Shown piece by piece: positions 55,767 to 64,000 of a stretch of DNA of 64,000 nucleotides. The translations under genes and the position numbers were made by a program. Each line of letters starts with the position of its first letter. Positions within the stretch are counted from its first letter, which is position 1. Origin of the DNA: Spirilliplanes yamanashiensis (GTDB taxonomy: Bacteria; Actinomycetota; Actinomycetes; Mycobacteriales; Micromonosporaceae); the NCBI RefSeq assembly GCF_016863475.1, contig NZ_BOOY01000042.1:1-64000 (forward strand), in the 5' to 3' direction. The notes under the pieces were generated by a model. It was given only the letters and a program-made list of their open reading frames with translations, had not been told where the DNA came from and made no database searches.

Positions 55767-58700
55767 TCAGCGCACCGCCAGCTCGACGAGTTCCGGGCCG
55801 CCGGCCCGCCAGCCGGGCACGGCCACCGCGACGTAGCGGGCGCTCGCCGGCCCGGCGAAGGGCGTGTAGGTCGCCCCGTCCGTGGAGGTCGTGACGACGG
55901 CCGCCGGGCGGGCGCCCCCGGTCCAGGTGAGCGCGACCGTGGTCACGGTGCGCGCCGTGCCGAGGTCGACGACCATCCGCCCGTCCGGGCCGGGGCGCCA
56001 GGCGGTGCCCGGGTCGCCGTCGACGGCGCGGGCCGGTTCGCCCATGCCGGCGGGCAGCGGCGAGGTGGGGAACGTGATCCGCCCGCGCGCCAGGTCGGTG
56101 CTCGGCGTGACGGGGCCGGCGACCGGCCTGGCGAAGCTGCGCGTGGCGCCGGCGGGCACCTGCGCCGGCGCCGACCAGCCGCCCGCCGTCAGGGTGACGT
56201 CGACGGCCGCCCCGGCCGGGGCGGTGACGGTGACGTGGTGCGAGTCGGCGACGGAGAACCTGGTTCCGGCGGGGGCGCGGCCGGTCACGGTGAACCGGGT
56301 GGGCCGGACCGCGCCGGTGCCCGCGGGCACCGAGGCGGTCAGGTCGAGGCCGCCGTCCGCGCGGACGACCGACACCCCCCGGTACAGGCGGTCGCCGCGC
56401 GGCAGGGTGAGCAGAACGCCGGTGACGGCGGCCGCGGACAGGTTGAGCAGGGTCAGGTAGCCGTCGGCGTCGCTGAGCCGCAGGGCGGCCGGGCCGCCGG
56501 TGGGCAGACGCCGGGCCGCCGCCGCGGCGAGGTCGGTGCCGCTGCCGACGTACCCCTCGACGAGGGTGGCGGCCGGGATCGTGACCCGGGCCGCGGAGGC
56601 CGTGATCGGGCTCGTGGCCCCGTGCGCGACGACGCCCGCGCGGCCGTCGATGCCGGCCCACGCGCCGAGCGCGGAGGAGGCCGGGGCGGTCACCGCCGTG
56701 GTCCAGGTGGCGCCGTCGGTGGAGGTCTGCACCAGGTACGCGGTGGCGTACGCGGACTCCCACTGCAGCCGCACCCGGCTGAGCTGGACGACGGCGCCGA
56801 GGTCGACGGCGAGCCAGCTGTCGGCGCGGCCGCGCTCCTCGCGGGCGACGGCCCACCGGGTGCCGCCGTTGCCGTCGACGGCGTTGGCGGCGGGGTAGCC
56901 CGGGTCGGCGGACGAGGCGGTGACGGTGCGGCCGCGGGCCCGGTCGGTGCCGCCGGTGTCGTACGCCTCCAGGGCGTACAGCGAGTAGCCGTACTGGTCG
57001 GCGGCGGCGCGGCCGAGGAACCGGACGTGGCGCGCGGCGCGGGCGGGGAAGGTGACGTCGTCGGTGCCGCCGTCGCCGAGCCCGGCCGCGGGCGTGACGG
57101 TGCCGGCCGGGCCCGTGAAGGTGCGGCTGCCGTCGAGCCCCGGCACGCCGGGCATGGTCAGGTTGAACAGGGTCAGCGCGGACGGCCCGGGTCCGGCGTA
57201 CACGACGGTGCCGGTGGGCAGGGTGGCGTAGCCGGCCCAGCCGGCGGCGGTCTGCAGCACCGTGGCGGTGGCGTCGACGCCGTCGCGGGCCGCGGTGTAC
57301 GCGGCCGTCCAGGTCCGGGTCGGCGGCGTCGCCTGCGCGGGCAGGAACGCGGACGCCCGGGTGTCGATCAGCCAGTTGTCGTGGCCGGGCTGCCACAGGA
57401 ACCGCACCTGGCCGGGCTTCGTGACGGCCGCGGCGAACCCGGCGGTGCTCTGGTGCGCGGTCAGCCCGACGGCGCCGCCGAAGTGGCGGACGCCCGCGGC
57501 CGCGGCGAAGAACTCCGCGCCGGTCACCGGCTGCACGGGCGTCGCGCGCCAGCGGTGGAACAGGTACGCGATGGCCAGCTCGGCGCGCGCCTCCGGCTCG
57601 TACTTCTCCTCGCCGCTGAACTTCGTCAGCCGGTACTCGGGGGCGTAGCGCAGGTACGGCATCAGGCGCGCGGCCAGGTCGGCCTCGGCGCGGGCGGCGT
57701 GCCGGTCGCCCTGCACCTGCGCCAGGAACGCCAGCGGCAGCACGTCGCGGCCGTACAGGTGGTAGCGGTCGGCGACCATCGGCATCACCGGCTCGCCCGC
57801 GTCGCTGGCCAGCAGCCGCAGCGTCGCCCACAGCTCGCGGCCGTTCGGCTGGCGGGTCAGCACCTGCGGCAGCGGCTTGCCGGCGGCGAGGAAGTGCGCG
57901 GCGGCGCGGCCGGCGGTGCGCCACAGTTCCGCCTGGTAGTGCGGGTTGACCGAGTTGTGGTTCTCGACCACGAACGTGTCGTGCAGGTTGTGCGCGGTCA
58001 TCAGCTGGTCGATGCGCCGGCCGTCGACGACCGCCGGGTTGGCCCGGTCGGCGGCGGGCAGGCCGCTGGAGTTGGCGGCCCAGAACACGAACCGGTCCCG
58101 CCAGCGCGCCGCCTCCGCGTCGCCCGCCGGGGCCCAGGCCAGGCCGGGCGCGATGGCCTGCGCGTAGACGCCCATCTCCTCCAGCTTGGTGTCGCCGCGG
58201 TGGCCGCCCGTGCCGCCGTTCGGCGTCCACGCGCCGCTGAGCGGGTCGTCGCCGGTGCCCAGCGCGTACGCGTACGCCGCCTGCCCGCGGGCGATCGCGT
58301 CGACGTGCCCCCGGGTGGTGGCGCTCAGCTCGGCCCAGAGCAGCCGTGCGGCGAGCACGAAGTACAGCTCGAACGTGGAGTCCCAGAACAGCCGCCGCCC
58401 CCACTCGCTGCCGCCGGCGAGCCGGTTGGTGGCCGCGAACCGGGTGATCGTGGCGAGCGTGCGCTGCCGCAGGGTGGCCGCGTCGACGCCGGCCAGCCCG
58501 GCGTCGTAGCCGTCGGTGGTGAGCAGCACGGCGTTGCCGAGCACGGCGGCGAACCGGAAGTCGGCCAGGCGGTAGGCGCCGATCGCCGGGTCCCACTGCT
58601 GCTGCACCCAGCGGGTGTGCGCCAGCAGCAGCCGGTGGTACTCGTCGGCCACCGGGCCCGCGGCGCGGGCGCCGGCCGGGGCGGCAGCGGCGGTGGCCGG

Positions 58701-58802
58701 CAGGGCGAGGGCACCGCCGGCCGCCCCGGCCAGGGCGAGCAGGGCCCGCCGGGAGATCGCCACCGAACCGTCGGCACGGCGCGGGTCGTCAGAGGGGTGC
58801 AT
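55767..58802 (-). CDS. Tat-exported enzyme of unknown class with two F5/8C (discoidin) domains
   Basis: 1011 aa from ATG 58802, with GGAG 8 nt upstream (an earlier in-frame start lacks one). Twin-arginine signal: ISRRALLALAGAAGGALALP. Residues about 50-450 are helical and resemble an (alpha/alpha) toroid (GGSEWGRRLFWDSTFELYF, TAHNLHDTFVVENHNSVNPHYQAELW), then beta domains. Two F5/8 type C modules are visible, at about 600-720 (YPAANAVDGNGGTRWAV, WLAVDLGAVVQLSRVRLQWE) and at the C-terminus (PARAVDGDPGTAWRPG, MVVDLGTARTVTTVALTW). Last gene of a glycan-degrading operon, so a polysaccharide lyase or hydrolase is likely; the family is not recognised. Confidence 0.8.
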   Translation of the reverse strand: MHPSDDPRRADGSVAISRRALLALAGAAGGALALPATAAAAPAGARAAGPVADEYHRLLLAHTRWVQQQWDPAIGAYRLADFRFAAVLGNAVLLTTDGYDAGLAGVDAATLRQRTLATITRFAATNRLAGGSEWGRRLFWDSTFELYFVLAARLLWAELSATTRGHVDAIARGQAAYAYALGTGDDPLSGAWTPNGGTGGHRGDTKLEEMGVYAQAIAPGLAWAPAGDAEAARWRDRFVFWAANSSGLPAADRANPAVVDGRRIDQLMTAHNLHDTFVVENHNSVNPHYQAELWRTAGRAAAHFLAAGKPLPQVLTRQPNGRELWATLRLLASDAGEPVMPMVADRYHLYGRDVLPLAFLAQVQGDRHAARAEADLAARLMPYLRYAPEYRLTKFSGEEKYEPEARAELAIAYLFHRWRATPVQPVTGAEFFAAAAGVRHFGGAVGLTAHQSTAGFAAAVTKPGQVRFLWQPGHDNWLIDTRASAFLPAQATPPTRTWTAAYTAARDGVDATATVLQTAAGWAGYATLPTGTVVYAGPGPSALTLFNLTMPGVPGLDGSRTFTGPAGTVTPAAGLGDGGTDDVTFPARAARHVRFLGRAAADQYGYSLYALEAYDTGGTDRARGRTVTASSADPGYPAANAVDGNGGTRWAVAREERGRADSWLAVDLGAVVQLSRVRLQWESAYATAYLVQTSTDGATWTTAVTAPASSALGAWAGIDGRAGVVAHGATSPITASAARVTIPAATLVEGYVGSGTDLAAAAARRLPTGGPAALRLSDADGYLTLLNLSAAAVTGVLLTLPRGDRLYRGVSVVRADGGLDLTASVPAGTGAVRPTRFTVTGRAPAGTRFSVADSHHVTVTAPAGAAVDVTLTAGGWSAPAQVPAGATRSFARPVAGPVTPSTDLARGRITFPTSPLPAGMGEPARAVDGDPGTAWRPGPDGRMVVDLGTARTVTTVALTWTGGARPAAVVTTSTDGATYTPFAGPASARYVAVAVPGWRAGGPELVELAVR

Positions 58803-58830
58803 CAGAAGGGCTCCAACCGTCTCGTTGCCG

Positions 58831-59991
58831 TCACTGCCCGCGAAGCTGCTCATTCATGATGAGGAATGCGCCGATGCCGTGGGTGTCGTTCACCCGCCGC
58901 AGCCGGCCGAAGTAGTAGTCCTCGTCGCCGATGTTGGTGCCCTCGCAGATGTCGGCGATCCGGGTCAGTCCGTCGGCTCCCACGGACAGCTGCTTCAGCA
59001 CACCGTTGTATCCCTTCGTGGCGACCGCCCGGTACTCCTCGCCGAGCCAGCCGCGCTGCACGCCGCGCGACAGCATGAACGTGAACATCGCCGAGCAGGA
59101 GGTCTCCCGCCAGTTTCGGGCGTCGGTGCTCCTGTTCACGACCTGGTACCACATGCCGGTGTGGGCGCCCTGGTACCGGCGGTACCCGGCGGCCAGGTGC
59201 CGGACGATCTCGATCAGCCCGGCCCTGCGGGGGTGACCGGCGGGCAGGATGTCGAGCAGGTCGACGGCGGTCATGCCGAACCAGCCGATCGCGCGCCCCC
59301 AGTGCACCGTGGAGCGCCCGCCGTTGCCCTTCGCCCACGGCGCCGAGCCGTCCTGGTCGTAGGCGTGGAACATCAGCCCGTTGGCCGACTTCAGGTGCTG
59401 GAAGTAGACGGCCATGTTCTTGCCGGCCTGGTCGTAGCAGTACTCGGCGTCGCCGAAGGTGCGGCCGTACGCGGCGAGGAACGGCAGCGCCATGTACACC
59501 CCGTCGCACCACAGCTCGCCCCGCATGTTGACGTTGTGGATGAGGGCGCCGTCGGTCGTGCGCGGGTACGTGCCGATGCGCCGCCGGACCTGCTCGGCGG
59601 CCGTCCGGTACTTCCACAGGCCGGTCTCGGCGTACAGCAGCGGCAGCAGCTGCGCGGGCCGCATCGCATCGAGGCTGTTGAAGGAGTTGGCGATGCCGGC
59701 GTCGGTGACGAAGCGGTCGACCCACGCCCTGATGAAGTCGAGGTAGCGGCGTTCGCCGGTGCGCTTGTAGACCAGGTACTGGCCGTACAGGTAGAGGGCC
59801 TTGTGGTAGCTCCAGCCGCCGAACGTCGCCGGCGTGAAGCGGGTCATCGTCGAGTCCACGATCGCCCGCGACACGTCGGCCGGCAGTTCCGCCGCCCCGG
59901 CCGTACGGGGCAGGGCGACGGCGCCGCCCAGCCCGAGCGCGCCCACGGCGGCGGCTGATCCGGTCAGTACGGATCGGCGGGACATCTGCAT
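58831..59991 (-). CDS. GH105 unsaturated rhamnogalacturonyl hydrolase-like enzyme
   Basis: 386 aa from ATG 59991 (GGAG 7 nt upstream). Tat signal MSRRSVLTGSAAAVGALGLGG with cleavage near residue 34. The rest is an (alpha/alpha)6-barrel of the GH88/GH105 clan: FGGWSYHKALYLYGQYL, LDAMRPAQLLPLLYAETG, GALIHNVNMRGELWCDGVYMALPF, MFHAYDQDGSAPWAKG (catalytic-Asp region), HWGRAIGWFGMTAVDLLDILP. Such enzymes remove unsaturated uronic acids from pectin fragments made by lyases. Twenty-eight bp before the F5/8C enzyme gene and 32 bp after the GH16 gene. Confidence 0.9.
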   Translation of the reverse strand: MQMSRRSVLTGSAAAVGALGLGGAVALPRTAGAAELPADVSRAIVDSTMTRFTPATFGGWSYHKALYLYGQYLVYKRTGERRYLDFIRAWVDRFVTDAGIANSFNSLDAMRPAQLLPLLYAETGLWKYRTAAEQVRRRIGTYPRTTDGALIHNVNMRGELWCDGVYMALPFLAAYGRTFGDAEYCYDQAGKNMAVYFQHLKSANGLMFHAYDQDGSAPWAKGNGGRSTVHWGRAIGWFGMTAVDLLDILPAGHPRRAGLIEIVRHLAAGYRRYQGAHTGMWYQVVNRSTDARNWRETSCSAMFTFMLSRGVQRGWLGEEYRAVATKGYNGVLKQLSVGADGLTRIADICEGTNIGDEDYYFGRLRRVNDTHGIGAFLIMNEQLRGQ

Positions 59992-60023
59992 GTCGAAACT
60001 CCGGTTTCTCGGGGTGTCCCGGG

Positions 60024-61277
60024 TCAGTAGCGGGACCATTTCTGGCTGGAGCCGCCGTGGCAGGTCCACAGGTGCAGCTTGCCGCCGTTGCTGGTCTGCC
60101 TGTTGCGCACGTCGACGCACTTGTCGGCGCTGATGTTCACCAGGTCGCCCGCGCCGCTGAGCGTGAACCGCTGGGCCGGGTTGCCGTTGCAGGTGACCAG
60201 GTTGACCTCGGTGCCGTCGGCGGTGCCGGCCCAGGCCGGGTCCATGCACTTGCCCATGGCCCGGACGGTGCCGTCGCCGTGGAAGGTCCACCGCTGCGCG
60301 GCGGTGGTGTTGCAGTTCCAGATCTGCAGCTTCGCGCCGTCGGCCGCGTTCGATCCGGGGATGTCGATGCAGCGGCCGCTGTGCGCCTGCCGCAGCCGGT
60401 CGCCGGCCGGCGGCGGGGTGCCGCCCGTCGTCCACGAGCGCACCCGCACCCAGTCGATCAGCATCTGCTGCGGGAACTGGGTGGAGCCGTCGGGGAAGCC
60501 GGGCCAGTCGCCGCCGACGGCCACGTTGAGCAGCAGGAAGAACGGCTTGTTGAACACCCACTGCCGCCCGCCGAGGCTGGCCGGGGTGACCCGGTGGTAC
60601 TCGGAGCCGTCGATCATCCAGCGGATCAGGTCCGGGGACCACTCGACGGCGTAGGTGTGGAACGCGTCGGCCAGCGGCCGGCTGACGGTGCGGCTGCCCA
60701 GCAGCCCGGCGCCGCCGGAGTAGCCGGGGCCGTGGATCGTGCCGTGCACGGTGTTCGGCTCGCGCCCGATGTTCTCCATGATGTCGATCTCGCCCGAGTT
60801 GGGCCAGCCGACGCTGCCGATGTCGTGGCCGAGCATCCAGAACGCCGGCCAGATGCCCTGCCCGCGCGGCACCTTGATGCGCGCCTCGAACCTGCCGTAC
60901 CGCTGGGTGAACTTGCCGGACGTGATGAGCCGCGCGGACGTGTACTCGCACCGCCCGTAGTGGCACTGGTAGTTGTTCGGGTTCTCCCGGCGCGCGGTGA
61001 TGACCATGTTGCCGTTGCCGTCGTGGGCGGCGTTGCGCGTCGAGTTCGTGTAGTACTGCCGCTCGTTGTTCCCGAAGCCGTGCCCGGCGACCTCCATCGT
61101 CCATTTGCCCGCGTCGACGGGCGTGCCGGCCGCGCCGTTGAACTCGTCGGACCAGGTCTGCGCCCCGACGGCCGCCTCGGCGTCGTCGGCCCGGCCGGGC
61201 AGGTAGAGGGCCGCGGTGAGGCCGAGGACCGCGACCGCGGCCAGGACGAGGGTGCGTGGTCTTGCCTTGCTGGGCAC
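60024..61277 (-). CDS. Secreted GH16 endo-beta-glucanase/galactanase with ricin module
   Basis: 417 aa from GTG 61277 (AGGAG 6 nt upstream). Sec signal VLAAVAVLGLTAALYLPG. Residues about 40-285 form a GH16 domain with the catalytic motif EIDIMEN (Glu163 nucleophile, Asp165, Glu168 acid/base) and WPAFWMLG. Residues about 290-417 form a ricin-type trefoil (CBM13) with three repeats (SGRCIDIPG, KCMDPAWAG, DKCVDVRN) and QxW motifs (AAQRWTF, SQKWSRY). The motif lacking an extra Met suggests laminarinase-like activity on beta-1,3-glucan; the exact substrate is open. Confidence 0.93.
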   Translation of the reverse strand: MPSKARPRTLVLAAVAVLGLTAALYLPGRADDAEAAVGAQTWSDEFNGAAGTPVDAGKWTMEVAGHGFGNNERQYYTNSTRNAAHDGNGNMVITARRENPNNYQCHYGRCEYTSARLITSGKFTQRYGRFEARIKVPRGQGIWPAFWMLGHDIGSVGWPNSGEIDIMENIGREPNTVHGTIHGPGYSGGAGLLGSRTVSRPLADAFHTYAVEWSPDLIRWMIDGSEYHRVTPASLGGRQWVFNKPFFLLLNVAVGGDWPGFPDGSTQFPQQMLIDWVRVRSWTTGGTPPPAGDRLRQAHSGRCIDIPGSNAADGAKLQIWNCNTTAAQRWTFHGDGTVRAMGKCMDPAWAGTADGTEVNLVTCNGNPAQRFTLSGAGDLVNISADKCVDVRNRQTSNGGKLHLWTCHGGSSQKWSRY

Positions 61278-61319
61278 AGTGGACTCCTGCGTGTCGCCGC
61301 GGACGGTGCTGGGGGCTGC

Positions 61320-62429
61320 CTACTCGAAGAACTTGAGGCTGTAACCGGTGTCGGTGGTGGCGCCGGGGACGTTGGCGCGGCGGTAGGTGGTCTTGCCCCA
61401 CCAGACGGCGGTGCCGGTGTACCAGTAGCGGGCCGACCACGAGTACGGCGTGCCCTTGGCGACCCCGTGGTACATGATCGGGAACCGGTTGCCGGACGGC
61501 GGGCTCGCGGTGACGTCGCCGTGGTCGAGTACGAACGTGTTCTGGCCGGGCCCGTCGACCTGCGTGGTGGGGTGCCAGCCGGTCCGCATGTTCGGGGCGT
61601 GCGAGCCGAACAGGCAGCCGTTGCTCTTGTACCAGTCCCACACGTTGGTGGGGTTGCCGCCGGCGCGCAGCCGCAGGTCCGCGAGGCAGTACCTGCTGCT
61701 CCAGCTGCCGTTGGCGGAGTACACGACGTGCAGCTGGCCGTTCGGGTCGACGATGGGCTGCGGCGCCTCGTTGATGAACGGGTTGCCGACGGTGCGCTCC
61801 CACGACTCGCGCGGCTGGGAGATGACGAACCGGCCGCCCGTGGTCGTCGTGGGGCTGGTCATGCGGGCGATGTAGAGGTTCTGCTCGTTGGCGCCGGCGG
61901 CACCGGACCACCCCGACCAGACGAACCAGCGCTGCCCCTGGAAGGTGAACGGCGCGCCGTCGATGGCCCACTGGTCGCCGGGCAGCTGCACCTTGGTGTG
62001 GGCGCTGTAACCGGTGTCGGGCTGCGTGGAGCTGATGTGGTACATCCGGTGCGCGGAGCTGCGCCCGGCCGTGAAGTAGATGCGGTACCGGCCCTCGTGG
62101 TGCACGATCTCGGGCGCCCAGACGTCGCCGAGCTTGCCGGTGTCGGACCACACCTTCTTCCGGGGGGCGGTGGCGATGCCCTCGAGGGTGGTGGCGCTGC
62201 GCACGACGATGCCGCCGTCGGCCGTCTTCGCGGAGACGTAGCGGTCGCCGACCTTGATGACGCTGGGATCGGCGCCGCCGAGGGTGGTGCGGCCGAAGGT
62301 CTGGACCGGCGGCGCGGCGGCCCTGGTCTCGGCCCCGGCGGAACCGGCGACGGTCAGCCCGTACCCGGCGGCGACGGCGGACGCGAGGGCGAGGGCGGCG
62401 AGGCCGGCGAACCGGCTGCGGTGCGGCAT
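61320..62429 (-). CDS. Secreted GH43-type arabinanase/beta-xylosidase-like enzyme
   Basis: 369 aa from ATG 62429 (AGGAG 5 nt upstream). Sec signal FAGLAALALASAVAAGYGLTV. A five-bladed propeller of the GH43/GH62/GH117 type: candidate catalytic base Asp54 in GGADPSVI, pKa modulator Asp157 in WAIDGAPF and acid Glu221 in INEAPQPI. WAPEIVHHEGRYRIYFTAG is characteristic. First gene of the four-gene operon running to 55767. Acts outside the cell on arabinose- or galactose-containing side chains; the precise substrate is not certain. Confidence 0.85.
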   Translation of the reverse strand: MPHRSRFAGLAALALASAVAAGYGLTVAGSAGAETRAAAPPVQTFGRTTLGGADPSVIKVGDRYVSAKTADGGIVVRSATTLEGIATAPRKKVWSDTGKLGDVWAPEIVHHEGRYRIYFTAGRSSAHRMYHISSTQPDTGYSAHTKVQLPGDQWAIDGAPFTFQGQRWFVWSGWSGAAGANEQNLYIARMTSPTTTTGGRFVISQPRESWERTVGNPFINEAPQPIVDPNGQLHVVYSANGSWSSRYCLADLRLRAGGNPTNVWDWYKSNGCLFGSHAPNMRTGWHPTTQVDGPGQNTFVLDHGDVTASPPSGNRFPIMYHGVAKGTPYSWSARYWYTGTAVWWGKTTYRRANVPGATTDTGYSLKFFE

Positions 62430-62537
62430 GGGTTCTCCTGATCGTGCCGGTGGGGAAACGGCAACGCACGGTGGGCCGGGGCGGCCCCGAAAAGCGTCCT
62501 CAGAGGAGACAACGAATATGCATGTATGTCAATGATG

Positions 62538-62580
62538 GCAATTAATAATCTGCCGGATCATGGGCGGGCATAATTATTGC
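62538..62580. promoter_or_regulatory. AT-rich intergenic control region with long inverted repeat
   Basis: The 297-bp gap 62430-62726 separates divergent genes and holds the only strongly AT-rich island in the window. GCAATTAATAAT (62538-62549) and GCATAATTATTGC (62568-62580) form an imperfect inverted repeat with an 18-bp spacer; the second arm is itself nearly palindromic. Further on, GTTATATGACTGCAG (62583-62597) could hold a -10. A likely binding region for a sugar-responsive regulator of the glycan operon. Confidence 0.45.
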
Positions 62581-62693
62581 TCCGTTATATGACTGCAGTG
62601 TTTTTATTAGCGTCCGGTCCCTACCCCCGGCCGCCCTCGCCCCCTGGGACGATTGCCGCCACCACCCGGCGAAACCGTGCCGGACGGCGCGTC

Positions 62694-62719
62694 AACCTTT
62701 CGAGCCCCGACTCCGTCTA
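62694..62719 (+). promoter_or_regulatory. ECF-type promoter of the second sigma gene
   Basis: AACC (62694-62697) and CGTC (62714-62717) with a 16-bp spacer form the bipartite pattern used by many ECF sigma factors. The predicted start site is only a few nt before ATG 62727. This implies that the encoded sigma factor reads its own promoter. Confidence 0.6.
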
Positions 62720-62726
62720 GGTGACC

Positions 62727-63239
62727 ATGAGGATCAGATCGCCCCGGCACCACGACGACACGTTCTCCGCATTCGTGGCGAACCGCTCCGGACGTCTGAT
62801 CGCCTACGCCGAGCTGCTCTGCGGCGACCGCGACCAGGCCCGCGACATCGTGCAGACCGCCCTGGTCCGGGCCTACACGCGCTGGCGGCACATCGAGCAC
62901 GACGACCCGTACGGCTACGTGCACCGCTCGGTGACCAACGCGGTCACCGACCACTGGCGCAAGGCCCACCGCCGCTACGAACAACCCGTCGACGAGATAC
63001 CCGACGTGCCGACGCCGGACGACACCACGATCGAGGACCGCCGCACCCTGCTGGCCGCCCTCGCCCGGCTCACCCCCCGCGAACGCGCCGTCGTCGTGCT
63101 CCGGCACCTCGACGACCACCCCGAACGCGACGTCGCGGACATGCTCAACGTCAGCGTCGGCACCGTCAAGGCGACCTGTTTCCGGGCGCTGCGCAAGCTC
63201 CGCGTGATCATCTCCGCCGAACCCACTTTCCAGGAGTAA
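62727..63239 (+). CDS. ECF sigma factor (actinobacterial SigE-family, ECF41/50-like short type)
   Basis: 170 aa. Region 2: FSAFVANRSGRLIAYAELLCGDRDQARDIVQTALVRAY with the -10 recognition part YTRWRHIE. Region 4: LLAALARLTPRERAVVVLRHLDDHPERDVADMLNVSVGTVKATCFRALRKL. The sequence is of the SigE70-like group abundant in Micromonosporaceae and Streptomyces. ATG 62727 is preferred over GTG 62721, which lies inside the promoter's -10 vicinity. The downstream membrane protein gene starts 4 bp after the stop. Confidence 0.93.
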   Translation: MRIRSPRHHDDTFSAFVANRSGRLIAYAELLCGDRDQARDIVQTALVRAYTRWRHIEHDDPYGYVHRSVTNAVTDHWRKAHRRYEQPVDEIPDVPTPDDTTIEDRRTLLAALARLTPRERAVVVLRHLDDHPERDVADMLNVSVGTVKATCFRALRKLRVIISAEPTFQE

Positions 63240-63243
63240 CTTC

Positions 63244-64000
63244 ATGCCGACCCAGGATGAGTTGAGAAACGTGATGAACGACGTCGCCGCCACGACCGAA
63301 CCCCTGTCCGCCGCGACCGTCCTGCACGCCGGCAAGCGGTACCGCAACCGCCGCCGCCTGCTCGCCGCCGGCGGCGCCGCCGCGGCCGTCCTCGGCGTGG
63401 TCGCCGGCATCGCCGTCCTGTCACCCGGATCGCCCGACGGCACCACCGGCGCGGGCGACGCCACTGCCCAGCTGCGCCAGTCCGTCGTGGCGCTGCAGGA
63501 CGGCAACTACACCTTCACCCGCACCGGCGCCTACTTCCGCCAGGACGTCGCCCGCGGCACGATCGCCCTGCCCGACGGCTACCTGCTGGACCACGCGCAG
63601 GGCTCCACGGTGATGCGCGCCGGGGACAACGTCTTCCTCAAGTACGTCGGCGGCGGCAAGGAACAACTGGAGCAGATCAAGGCGGTCGCGCTGCCGCAGG
63701 TCCCCGCCAAGGACCGCCCCAAGTTCGCGGAGGCGTTCACCGCTCTGCTCGGCCCCGAGTGGATCCGCACCGACGAGAAACGCCTCACCGACACCGCCGC
63801 CGTGACGGAGCAGAGCAGCCTCGACTACATCACCCAGTTCCCGTCGGCCGCCCAGCCCGACGTCACCGGCGCGGACGTCCTCATCAAGGCGGTCACCACC
63901 GCCGAACGCGACGGCAACACCATCACCGGAACCCTGAACGGCACCGAGGTCGACGAGAACCTCGGCCTGCTCGGCCCGGTCGACGGCCCCGACGGCAAGA
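63244..64000 (+). CDS. Membrane-anchored protein, probable anti-sigma factor (3' end beyond window)
   Basis: At least 252 aa, frame open at the window edge. ATG 63244 has AGGAG (63232-63236) 7 nt upstream. A cytoplasmic N-terminus of about 35 residues (MPTQDELRNVMNDVAATTEP) with basic stop (RYRNRRRLL) is followed by one helix (AAGGAAAAVLGVVAGIAVL) and a large extracytoplasmic domain (LQDGNYTFTRTGAYFRQDVA; IALPDGYLLDHAQGSTVMRAG). No zinc-finger motif is present in the short N-terminus. Position right after a sigma gene argues for a regulator of that sigma factor. Confidence 0.85.
   Translation, partial: MPTQDELRNVMNDVAATTEPLSAATVLHAGKRYRNRRRLLAAGGAAAAVLGVVAGIAVLSPGSPDGTTGAGDATAQLRQSVVALQDGNYTFTRTGAYFRQDVARGTIALPDGYLLDHAQGSTVMRAGDNVFLKYVGGGKEQLEQIKAVALPQVPAKDRPKFAEAFTALLGPEWIRTDEKRLTDTAAVTEQSSLDYITQFPSAAQPDVTGADVLIKAVTTAERDGNTITGTLNGTEVDENLGLLGPVDGPDGK

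Noticed and set aside
58831-62469. A single 1212-codon frame across the GH105, GH16 and GH43 region
   Set aside because: Only the last 386 codons (from ATG 59991) encode a recognisable enzyme with its own signal peptide and ribosome site; the upstream part is a shadow of the GH16 and GH43 genes in another frame.

Overview
The window is uniformly GC-rich actinobacterial DNA. The organism is most likely a member of the Micromonosporaceae or a close relative. This rests on a Gram-positive (actinobacterial) LexA box, an Rsb stressosome operon, many exported sugar-active enzymes with ricin or F5/8C modules, frequent leaderless genes and frequent 4-bp stop/start overlaps. I recognise no rRNA, tRNA, CRISPR array, prophage or integrase. 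The only compositionally foreign-looking stretch is about 7.1-8.1 kb.

Layout. 0-7.1 kb: a response regulator (cut by the window edge), a giant cytosolic poly-HAMP hybrid histidine kinase, and a divergent HATPase-GAF-PP2C phosphatase. 7.1-9.2 kb: a poorly conserved patch with an unknown low-GC gene, a gene remnant, a small secreted protein and tandem repeats. 9.2-15.3 kb: a GlcE-like FAD oxidoreductase behind a LexA-like box, oligopeptidase B, and a PadR-controlled FtsX-type ABC exporter. 15.4-21 kb: a six-gene stressosome operon, rsbR-rsbS-rsbT-(ATPase/PP2C)-histidine kinase-(receiver/PP2C). A separate RsbV-type STAS protein and mscL follow. 22 kb: a 77-codon leaderless gene under a perfect LexA box. 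22.7-33 kb: a zf-HC2 membrane protein, a DrrAB-type exporter, a DEAD-box helicase, a MerR/VIT-VWA pair, a lipoprotein and a divergent EamA/MarR pair.

33-37 kb and 50-56 kb hold two paralogous cassettes. Each is pseudopilin, then a membrane-anchored ricin-trefoil protein, then a second pseudopilin, all joined by 4-bp overlaps. The second cassette also carries an upstream LamG exoprotein. No pilus ATPase, platform protein or prepilin peptidase is in the window. I regard this as the most novel-looking system here. Between the cassettes lie a GAF histidine kinase, an MDMPI-like protein, an FMN reductase, a BON protein, an ECF sigma/anti-sigma/ABC operon, a GH92 mannosidase with a bulb-lectin tail, two linked glycosyltransferases, a secreted CBM6 protein and a frameshifted exonuclease/phosphatase pseudogene.

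55.8-62.4 kb is a four-gene exported glycan-degradation operon (GH43, GH16 with ricin module, GH105, and a Tat-exported enzyme of unknown class with two F5/8C modules). Its AT-rich upstream region is shared with a divergent ECF sigma gene that appears autoregulated and is followed by a membrane protein that may be its anti-sigma factor.

Recurring themes are partner-switching and two-component signalling, surface glycan processing, and leaderless promoters with TANNNT exactly 7 nt before the start codon.
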